Shown in pieces: positions 1-5,438 of a stretch of 7,867 nucleotides of DNA; position 1 is the stretch's first letter; each line of letters begins with the position of its first letter. The notes under the pieces were generated by a model. It saw only the letters and a list, made by a program, of their open reading frames with translations. It ran no database searches and had not been told where the DNA came from. Both the position numbers and the translations under genes were made by a program. The stretch is from an uncultured Clostridia bacterium (GTDB lineage Bacteria > Bacillota > Clostridia > Oscillospirales > CAG-272). Location of the stretch: positions 1-7,867 of the forward strand of contig CAJGCD010000068.1 of assembly GCA_904501715.1 (NCBI GenBank). Direction: 5' to 3'.

Positions 1-1575
1 CCCAAGTGCGGCGGCACTATGACACGCATTCCCGAGGTTCTTGACTGCTGGTTCGAGAGCGGAAGCGTTCCCTTCGCGCAGAAGCACTATCCCTTTGAGA
101 ACAAGGATTGGTTCGAGAGCCACTTCCCCTGCGACTTTATAGTTGAGTACACAGGTCAGATTCGTTGCTGGTTCTACTACCTCCACGTTCTCTCGGTAGC
201 GCTCTTTGATAAGCCTACCTTCAAGAACTGCGTAGTTCACGGAACTATTCTCGCCAAGGACGGAAAGAAGCTTTCCAAGTCCTCCAAGAACTACACCGAC
301 CCCATGGAGCTTATGAAGAAGTTCGGCACAGACTCGCTTCGTCTGTACCTCTATCAGACCAACGCTATGCTCCTTGGCGACCTTATGTTCGACGACGACG
401 GAATTCTCGATTCCTTCCAGCAGCTCATACTTCCCCTTTGGAACTCCTGCAACTTCTTTATTTCCTATGCTAATATAGACGGCTTCCGCGGCGACCCCAA
501 CAAGCTTCCCGAAAGCGACAATCAGCTTGATAAGTGGATCCTCGCTAAGCTCTATACCACCGAAAAAACTATAAGCGAGAATATGGCTGTATATCAGATA
601 GACAGATATGTTGACAGTCTGCTCTCCTTGGTTGACGGTATTACCAACTGGTACATCCGCCGCTCCAGAAGAAGATTCTGGACTACGGGCATGAACGCTG
701 ACAAGCAGAGCGCTTACGAGACCCTTTATTACGTTCTCGTAAACACCGCAAAGCTTTACGCTCCCGTTGCTCCCATTATCGCCGAGAAAATATACAAGCT
801 CTTTACAGACGATGTGTCTGTACACCTTGCTGATTGGCCCATAATTCCCGAGCAGTACAAGAACGACAAGCTGGTTGAGAGCATTGACCTTGTTCAGGAC
901 ACCATCTCCCTTGCAAGGTCTATCCGTAACAAGAACAGAGTGAAGAACAGACAGCCTCTGAGCACTCTCAAGCTTGCCCTTTCCGACAGCTCGAAGCTTG
1001 CGGCACTGGGCGAATTCACCGATATTATCGCGGAGGAGCTCAACGTCAAGCAGGTAGTTCTCAGCGAGGACGTTGGAGATATCGCAAAGGTTAAGCACGA
1101 CCCCAACTTTGCCGTTATCAACGACACGTGCGAAAAGGCTGAAAAGGGTAAGGTCATTCAGGCTATCAAGAGCGGAAAGTACCGTATGGAGGGTAACAAG
1201 GCTATCCTTACCGTTGACGGCGAGGAGAGAGAGTACGACGCTTCGATCATTCTCGTTACCTACATTGCAAACGAAGGTCTGTTCGTAGCAAGTCAGAACG
1301 GCATTATCGCTTCTCTTGACCTCACGGTCACCGACGAGCTTCGTGACGAGGGTATCGCACGCGAGATCATCAGATACATTCAGGATGCTCGTAAGCAGAT
1401 AGGCTGCGCTATCACCGACCACATCCGCATTGATTTTGTTGAGGGCAAGCCCTCCGACAAGTGGATAGAGGTTATCTGCTCCGAAACTCTTGCAGAGTGC
1501 GCCGCAGTAGATGCTCCCGAAACTACTGTTGATATCGACAACGGAGCTATTAAGATAGCTATCGGTAAGAATTAA
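1..1575 (+). CDS. ileS: isoleucyl-tRNA synthetase, C-terminal half (5' end outside window)
   Basis: Class I aminoacyl-tRNA synthetase that charges tRNA-Ile with isoleucine in the cytoplasm. The reading frame is open from base 1, so the ATG at 19 is internal; 524 residues are visible, about half of the roughly 1,040 usual for the family. The visible part starts in the catalytic domain (EVLDCWFESGS at about 30-62), followed by the KMSKS-type loop, here KLSKS, at 268-282 within DGKKLSKSSKNYTDP. The helical anticodon-binding domain follows, with WYIRRSRRRFW near 652-684 and NRVKNRQPL near 934-960. The DCWFESGS and DGKK(L)SKSSKNY signatures match the eukaryote-like IleRS type (often called IleRS2) rather than the E. 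coli type, and no C-terminal zinc-finger cysteines are present. The HIGH motif, editing domain, promoter and any T-box lie upstream of the window. Identity is very secure; the subtype is inferred from motifs. Confidence 0.97.
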   Translation, partial: PKCGGTMTRIPEVLDCWFESGSVPFAQKHYPFENKDWFESHFPCDFIVEYTGQIRCWFYYLHVLSVALFDKPTFKNCVVHGTILAKDGKKLSKSSKNYTDPMELMKKFGTDSLRLYLYQTNAMLLGDLMFDDDGILDSFQQLILPLWNSCNFFISYANIDGFRGDPNKLPESDNQLDKWILAKLYTTEKTISENMAVYQIDRYVDSLLSLVDGITNWYIRRSRRRFWTTGMNADKQSAYETLYYVLVNTAKLYAPVAPIIAEKIYKLFTDDVSVHLADWPIIPEQYKNDKLVESIDLVQDTISLARSIRNKNRVKNRQPLSTLKLALSDSSKLAALGEFTDIIAEELNVKQVVLSEDVGDIAKVKHDPNFAVINDTCEKAEKGKVIQAIKSGKYRMEGNKAILTVDGEEREYDASIILVTYIANEGLFVASQNGIIASLDLTVTDELRDEGIAREIIRYIQDARKQIGCAITDHIRIDFVEGKPSDKWIEVICSETLAECAAVDAPETTVDIDNGAIKIAIGKN

Positions 1576-1585
1576 ATAAAGCAAA

Positions 1586-1624
1586 GAGGGCGAACCCCAT
1601 CAAGGGTTCGCCCTTATCTTTTTT
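1586..1624 (+). terminator. intrinsic terminator of ileS
   Basis: An 11-bp perfect stem, AGGGCGAACCC (1587-1597) with GGGTTCGCCCT (1604-1614), has a 6-nt loop and can be extended by a G-U pair. It is followed by TATCTTTTTT. It starts 11 nt after the ileS stop codon and has the form of a Rho-independent terminator on the plus strand. Confidence 0.9.
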
Positions 1625-1811
1625 CTTTGGCACTGAAGGCGCAAAGAAAAAAGAAACAAAAAAGAAACGCCGAAGAAAAATTCCGCTCTCCGCGGAGAGC
1701 GGGACGCGGTCGCTTTTTGAAAAAAGCTCCGCAAAAACTTCATACTTAGGTTTGCGCAAACATAGCAAATCCTTCAAGAAGTTCTTTTTGCTACTTTCTT
1801 TCAAGAAAGTA
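1618..1811. repeat. palindrome-rich intergenic element between ileS and dut
   Basis: This non-coding stretch between convergent genes contains at least five separate inverted repeats. They are a 12-bp stem (1618-1629 with 1642-1653) built on CTTTTTTCTTTG, a perfect 20-bp palindrome (1683-1702), a 7-bp inverted repeat GCTTTTT/AAAAAGC (1712-1727), a 12-bp palindrome GTTTGCGCAAAC (1750-1761), and TACTTTCTT/AAGAAAGTA (1792-1811). The first hairpin shares its T-run with the ileS terminator. Similar strings are, from memory, frequent between genes in Clostridia, so a dispersed repeat is the preferred reading; only one copy is visible here. A frame of about 81 codons runs through it on the minus strand but has no family features and looks like read-through of the repeat. 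Confidence 0.5.
1676..1702 (-). terminator. candidate intrinsic terminator of dut
   Basis: Read on the minus strand, the palindrome at 1683-1702 folds as an 8-bp stem (CCGCTCTC/GAGAGCGG) with a CGCG loop and is followed by AATTTTTCTTC. It lies about 135 nt beyond the dut stop codon. The shape fits a Rho-independent terminator, but its distance from dut and its place inside a repeat-like element lower confidence. Confidence 0.5.
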
Positions 1812-1836
1812 ACAAAAACCTAACAAGCTCTAACTA

Positions 1837-2280
1837 TCATTTCGTCCCCGTAGAGCCGAAGCCGCCAACGCCGCGGACTGTGTCAGAAAGCTCCTCAACA
1901 ACAGAAAATTCAGCGGTATGATAGGGTGTGAAAACTATCTGCGCTATTCTCTCCCCATCTGCAACAGTCTGCGCCTTATCCCCGTGATTATGAAGCGCCA
2001 CCATTATCTCTCCACGGTAGTCGCTGTCAATTACTCCCACCTTATTGGCTGGGGCGAGTCCTCTCTTTGAGGCAAGTCCGCTGCGGGCATAAACAAGTCC
2101 TACCAGTCCCTCGGGAATTTCCATAGCGATACCCGTATGCACAAGCCTTGTTTCTCCCGCCTCAATAGTTATCTCCCCGCCCTCGCAGGCATAGAGGTCA
2201 GCCCCCGCGGCAAACTCCGAGCCGTAGGTGGGAATTATGGCTTTTTCATTCAATCTTTTTATATTCATCTCAAATTTCAT
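1837..2280 (-). CDS. dut: dUTP diphosphatase (trimeric dUTPase)
   Basis: Hydrolyses dUTP to dUMP and diphosphate in the cytoplasm. This keeps uracil out of DNA and supplies the precursor of dTMP. The 147-residue product has the usual length of the homotrimeric family and all five conserved motifs in order: AGADLYA (25-31), ARSGLASKRGL (65-75), GVIDSDYRGEI (82-92, catalytic Asp85 and base-stacking Tyr88), GERIAQIV (109-116) and the C-terminal glycine-rich RGVGGFGSTG (136-145). The start at 2280 is supported by GGAG at 2288-2291 on the minus strand, 7 nt upstream; an internal Met5 has no comparable site. It is transcribed divergently from the zinc operon and convergently with ileS. It appears intact and catalytically complete. 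Confidence 0.96.
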   Translation of the reverse strand: MKFEMNIKRLNEKAIIPTYGSEFAAGADLYACEGGEITIEAGETRLVHTGIAMEIPEGLVGLVYARSGLASKRGLAPANKVGVIDSDYRGEIMVALHNHGDKAQTVADGERIAQIVFTPYHTAEFSVVEELSDTVRGVGGFGSTGTK

Positions 2281-2310
2281 AGCTTTTCTCCATTCATAAA
2301 TTATAATAAA

Positions 2311-2339
2311 ATAATATCATATTTTTCATCCTATGTCAA
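2311..2339 (-). promoter_or_regulatory. dut promoter
   Basis: On the minus strand, a perfect -35 TTGACA (2339-2334) is followed after 17 nt by TATTAT (2316-2311). The -10 is preceded by TGA, giving an extended -10. It leaves a leader of roughly 25 nt before the dut start. It stands back to back with the zur promoter: the two -35 boxes are 10 bp apart. Confidence 0.75.
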
Positions 2340-2349
2340 CAAAAAACTC

Positions 2350-2378
2350 TTGACAAATCCCTTTCTTGTGTGTATAAT
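2350..2378 (+). promoter_or_regulatory. promoter of the zur-znuACB operon
   Basis: A perfect sigma-A (sigma-70) type promoter: TTGACA (2350-2355), 17-bp spacer, TATAAT (2373-2378). The predicted transcription start falls inside the palindrome that follows. With consensus boxes and ideal spacing, this promoter should be strong unless repressed, which fits control by a repressor. Confidence 0.88.
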
Positions 2379-2399
2379 ATTTGAGAATAATTCTCAAAT
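2379..2399. promoter_or_regulatory. Fur-family operator (probable Zur box)
   Basis: A perfect 10-1-10 inverted repeat, ATTTGAGAAT (2379-2388), A (2389), ATTCTCAAAT (2390-2399). It lies directly after the -10 and covers the expected transcription start, so a bound protein would block transcription. Its core TGAGAAT-n-ATTCTCA has the 7-1-7 form of operators used by Fur-family regulators. The next gene encodes such a regulator and a zinc transporter follows, so autoregulation by Zur is the natural inference. The palindrome ends 11 bp before the zur start codon. Confidence 0.82.
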
Positions 2400-2410
2400 T
2401 GGAGAGTAAA

Positions 2411-2806
2411 ATGGCACAATATCATACCGAACAGAAGAAATTACTTTTGGATTTTCTCAGCACTAACAGCGGAAGGTCCTATACAATAGAAGAAATAATA
2501 TCCGAGCTTGACGGCAATATCGGCAAAAGCACGATCTACCGCCTTATGACAAGGCTGGTCGAAGAAAAGAAGGTACACAAGAGCGCGGGAGATGGGCGGA
2601 CATTTCTCTACCGCATCACCGCCGACGAGCATTGTAAGCATCATCTTCATCTGCAATGTAAGGATTGCGGAAGGGTGCTCCACCTTGACGAAGCCACCTC
2701 GGATGCTCTGCTTGATAGCGTAAGATGCGCCCGTGACTTTCTGGTCAGCGAGGAGGACACCGTCCTTATGGGCAAATGCGCCCAGTGCAAGGGAGTGAGT
2801 AAATGA
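2411..2806 (+). CDS. zur: Fur-family zinc-responsive repressor (Zur)
   Basis: A 131-residue metal-dependent DNA-binding repressor of the Fur superfamily, expected to act as a dimer in the cytoplasm. Residues 1-70 form the winged helix, with recognition-helix region GKSTIYRLMTRLVEE at 38-52. The dimerisation and metal-binding half has HCKHHLHLQC (74-83) and two Cys pairs, C83xxC86 and C123xxC126, which form the structural zinc site in this family. His78 and His80 are likely regulatory ligands; Cys75 may be a further one (inference). The start at 2411 is chosen for GGAGAG at 2401-2406 with 6-nt spacing; an in-frame upstream start at 2381 would lie inside the operator and lacks such a site. Its stop overlaps the znuA start by 4 nt (ATGA). 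Fur-family membership is secure; zinc specificity rests mainly on the adjacent transporter, and Mn or Fe sensing is less likely. Confidence 0.9.
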   Translation: MAQYHTEQKKLLLDFLSTNSGRSYTIEEIISELDGNIGKSTIYRLMTRLVEEKKVHKSAGDGRTFLYRITADEHCKHHLHLQCKDCGRVLHLDEATSDALLDSVRCARDFLVSEEDTVLMGKCAQCKGVSK

Positions 2807-3771
2807 AGAAAATCATCATCTCTATCCTTCTTTTCGCTATATTCCTGCTCTCCTTTTCGGGCTGTGCCGCACCTATGGACAATGAAAAGATAAATATTGT
2901 ATGTACCCTTTTCCCACAGTATGACTGGATAAAAAATATAATTGGCAACAGCGAGAGCTTAGAGGTCACTCTGCTTATACAGAACGGAACCGACCCACAC
3001 AGCTATCAGCCTACTGCGGCGGATATAATGACTTTATCCAACTGTGATATGGTGGTATATATGGGCGCTCAGTCCGACGTTTGGGTCAAGGAAGCGCTTC
3101 AAAGAGCCAATAATAACGACACCGTGAAGGTAGCGCTTTCGGAAATAAACGGAATGACTCTACGCGAGATCTCCTCATCATCTCACAACCACGACCAACA
3201 CGGTCATAATCACAATGACAGTGTCCTTGACGAGCATCTATGGCTCTCCCTGAAGAACGCTATCAAGGCTACCGAGCATCTCACGGATAAAATATGTGAG
3301 CTTGACCCCGAAAACGCTGACAAATATAAAGCAAACTCCGAAAAGTATAAAGGGGAGCTTATCTCCCTTGACGCTGATTTCGCAAAAGCTACAAAGGAGG
3401 CGGGGGAGCATCCCTTTATGCTCTTTGCTGACCGCTTTCCCTTTGTCTATCTGCTCTCCGACTACGACGTTCACTTTGCTGCAGCCTTTGAGGGCTGTAC
3501 CACAGACACAGATGCGGGGTTTGATACGGTACTGAGGCTAATCAAGGAGGCGGAGGAGCACGGTATATCCCACATTGCCGTAACCGAAAGCTCCGACAAG
3601 TCCTTGGCAAAAACGGTGGCATCCTCGACAAAAGGAGATATTGAAATAATAGTTATGAATTCGCTTCAAGGCGTAACAAAAAAACAGCTGTCCGAGGGTG
3701 TAACCTATCTTTCGGAAATGAAAAAGAACCTCACGGCAATGAAAATCGCCTTGGGTGTCAAAGGAGAATAA
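2803..3771 (+). CDS. znuA: zinc ABC transporter substrate-binding lipoprotein (ZnuA/AdcA type)
   Basis: Cluster A-I metal-binding protein that captures zinc outside the membrane and delivers it to ZnuB. It has 322 residues. A lipoprotein signal peptide ends at FSG-Cys21 (the -3 Phe is slightly unusual), so the mature protein should be lipid-anchored. Visible metal-site elements are DPHSYQPT with His66 and DEHLWLS with His145. A short His-rich loop (five His between 128 and 137) is typical of zinc rather than manganese binders. Where classical ZnuA has its third His (a HDAxxY-like motif), this protein reads FADRFPFVYL (208-217) without His; this resembles a clostridial subfamily with DRFPF, recalled from memory. 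The C-terminal ESSDKSLAKTVA and SLQGVTKKQLSEGVTYL segments fit the same group. Its start overlaps the zur stop. Zinc is the likely substrate; manganese cannot be fully excluded. Confidence 0.93.
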   Translation: MKKIIISILLFAIFLLSFSGCAAPMDNEKINIVCTLFPQYDWIKNIIGNSESLEVTLLIQNGTDPHSYQPTAADIMTLSNCDMVVYMGAQSDVWVKEALQRANNNDTVKVALSEINGMTLREISSSSHNHDQHGHNHNDSVLDEHLWLSLKNAIKATEHLTDKICELDPENADKYKANSEKYKGELISLDADFAKATKEAGEHPFMLFADRFPFVYLLSDYDVHFAAAFEGCTTDTDAGFDTVLRLIKEAEEHGISHIAVTESSDKSLAKTVASSTKGDIEIIVMNSLQGVTKKQLSEGVTYLSEMKKNLTAMKIALGVKGE

Positions 3772-3772
3772 A

Positions 3773-4468
3773 ATGGCGCAAATAAAATGCGCAGACCTTA
3801 CTCTTGCTTATGAGGGTCATATAGTCTGCGAGCATCTTGATTTTGAAATAGATAAGGGCGACTACGTGTGTATCGTAGGTGACAACGGTTCGGGAAAAAG
3901 TACGCTTATGAAGGCGCTGCTCTCGCTGAAAGCTCCCGCCAAGGGAAGTATAAGCTTTAGTGACGATCTTTTATCACGGGATATAGGCTACCTACCTCAG
4001 CAGAGCGAAGCTCAAAAGGATTTTCCCGCATCGGTGGAGGAGGTAGTTATTTCGGGCTGTGTCAGCTCACTTAAAAACCGATTCTTTATGGGCAAGGCAG
4101 AGCGCCTCGAAGCCATGCAGAATATGAAAATGATGGGGATATATCATTTGGCAAAGGAAAGCTACCGCAATCTTTCGGGCGGTCAGCAGCAAAGAGTCCT
4201 TCTCGCCCGCGCTCTATGCGCCGCAAAGAGCGTTCTTATTCTGGACGAGCCCGTATCGGGGCTTGACCCAAAAGCCGCAGCAGATATGTATGGGCTTATA
4301 CATCATCTTAATAAGCATACGGGAACTACTATAATAATGGTCACCCATGACATAGAAAACTCTCTCCGCGACGCAAGCAAGGTGCTGAAGATGGGCAAAA
4401 ATCCCGAATTTTTCACCTCGGTCGAGGCTTACCGAAAAGCTTTTATTGACGGAGGTGAGGCGAAATGA
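3773..4468 (+). CDS. znuC: zinc ABC transporter ATP-binding protein
   Basis: ATPase subunit that powers zinc import, acting on the cytoplasmic face as a dimer bound to ZnuB. The 231-residue product is a single complete nucleotide-binding domain: Walker A GDNGSGKST (36-44), Q-loop at YLPQQ (73-77), ABC signature LSGGQQQR (134-141), Walker B VLILDEP (154-160), D-loop SGLD (162-165) and switch His192 in VTHD. No catalytic residue is missing. The ATG at 3773 is preferred over an in-frame GTG at 3755 because AGGAG (3762-3766) sits 6 nt before it and it leaves only a 1-nt gap after znuA. It overlaps the downstream permease gene by 4 nt (ATGA), suggesting translational coupling. Confidence 0.95.
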   Translation: MAQIKCADLTLAYEGHIVCEHLDFEIDKGDYVCIVGDNGSGKSTLMKALLSLKAPAKGSISFSDDLLSRDIGYLPQQSEAQKDFPASVEEVVISGCVSSLKNRFFMGKAERLEAMQNMKMMGIYHLAKESYRNLSGGQQQRVLLARALCAAKSVLILDEPVSGLDPKAAADMYGLIHHLNKHTGTTIIMVTHDIENSLRDASKVLKMGKNPEFFTSVEAYRKAFIDGGEAK

Positions 4469-5304
4469 ACATCCTCCATGTATTAGGCGAATATTTCTCC
4501 TATCAATTCGTTTGGTTCGCCCTTATAGTAGGCGTGCTTATTGCTCTTTGCTCCTCGCTTTTCGGCGTGGTTCTTGTACTTAAGCGCTTCTCCTTTATCG
4601 GAGATGGGCTCTCGCACGTAGCCTTTGGAGCTCTGGCTATCGCCACTGTGGTAGGCATCACAGACAATATGCTTATCGTCCTTCCCGTAACTGTGGTCTG
4701 TGCCATACTTCTGCTAAAGACCGGACAAAATACAAAAATAAAGGGAGATGCCGCTATAGCTATGGTCTCCGCCGGAGCATTGGCTCTGGGATACCTTATA
4801 ATGAGCCTTTTCTCCTCCTCCGGCAACATAGCGGGAGACGTCTGCTCGACTCTGTTCGGATCATTTTCAATAATCACTCTGGCAAGATATGAGGTAGCTC
4901 TTTGCATAGTGCTGTCGGTAGTGGTTATCGCCCTGTTTGTATTGCTGTACAACCGAATATTCTCGGTGACCTTTGACGAGAGCTTCGCACGTGCCTCGGG
5001 GACTAATAGCTCACTTTACAACCTGCTCATAGCTGTAATAACAGCGGTTATCATCGTCCTGGCTATGAATTTGGTTGGATCTCTGCTTATATCCGCTCTT
5101 CTGATATTCCCCTCTCTTTCGGCAATGAGAATAGCAAGGACGTTCAGAACAGTAGTCATTTTCTCAGCCATCATTTCCACAGTATGCGCCGTACTTGGAA
5201 TATTTGCAGCCATATTGCTGTCCACCCCCGTGGGTCCCACAGTAGTTGCCTCAGATATAATAGCATTTTTGATCTGCTACGTTGTCGGCAAAATAAGGGC
5301 GTAA
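4465..5304 (+). CDS. znuB: zinc ABC transporter permease
   Basis: Integral membrane subunit of the importer, of the ABC-3 family of Zn/Mn permeases; it is expected to form a homodimeric channel receiving metal from ZnuA. The 279 residues are mostly hydrophobic, with several clear membrane stretches, for example about 15-39, 52-64, 69-84, 97-115 and repeated helices between 140 and 277. The family signature KRFSFIGDGLSHVAFG is at 40-55, and the C-terminal STPVGPTVV segment is also typical. Translation should be efficient: GGAGGTGA (4451-4458) lies 6 nt before the ATG, inside the end of znuC. It is the last gene of the operon and is followed by a strong hairpin terminator. Confidence 0.94.
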   Translation: MNILHVLGEYFSYQFVWFALIVGVLIALCSSLFGVVLVLKRFSFIGDGLSHVAFGALAIATVVGITDNMLIVLPVTVVCAILLLKTGQNTKIKGDAAIAMVSAGALALGYLIMSLFSSSGNIAGDVCSTLFGSFSIITLARYEVALCIVLSVVVIALFVLLYNRIFSVTFDESFARASGTNSSLYNLLIAVITAVIIVLAMNLVGSLLISALLIFPSLSAMRIARTFRTVVIFSAIISTVCAVLGIFAAILLSTPVGPTVVASDIIAFLICYVVGKIRA

Positions 5305-5354
5305 TATAAAAAAGCTCCACTTACGTGCAGCTATCGCGTGATTTTCATTATACG

Positions 5355-5391
5355 AAGAAATACCACCCGCCATGCGGGTGGTATTTCTTTT
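5355..5391. terminator. operon terminator, probably shared by znuB and the converging gene
   Basis: A perfect 16-bp stem (5355-5370 with 5374-5389, core TACCACCCGC/GCGGGTGGTA) has a 3-nt CAT loop and a TTTCTTTT tail on the plus strand. On the minus strand the same hairpin is followed by TTTCTTCG. It lies about 50 nt beyond the znuB stop and about 48 nt beyond the stop of the opposing metallophosphatase gene, so it can act in both directions; it looks stronger for the plus strand. Confidence 0.9.
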
Positions 5392-5438
5392 CAATAGGCC
5401 TTCAATATAAAGAATATTAAACAAATTTTAAATTATGT

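Noticed and set aside
1559..1804. Minus-strand open frame of 81 codons between ileS and dut
   Set aside because: It runs through the palindrome-rich repeat and the ileS terminator, is low in complexity and rich in Lys/Phe from A/T runs, and has no recognisable domain.
2381..2410. Upstream start extending Zur by 10 residues
   Set aside because: The alternative start lies in the operator, at or before the expected transcription start, and lacks a ribosome binding site; ATG at 2411 has GGAGAG 6 nt upstream.
3755..3772. GTG start extending ZnuC by 6 residues
   Set aside because: It would overlap znuA without a good ribosome binding site, whereas ATG at 3773 has AGGAG at ideal spacing.
4503..4952. 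Minus-strand open frame of 149 codons within znuB
   Set aside because: It is antisense to a well-supported membrane permease and reflects the codon pattern of hydrophobic residues; no motif is seen.
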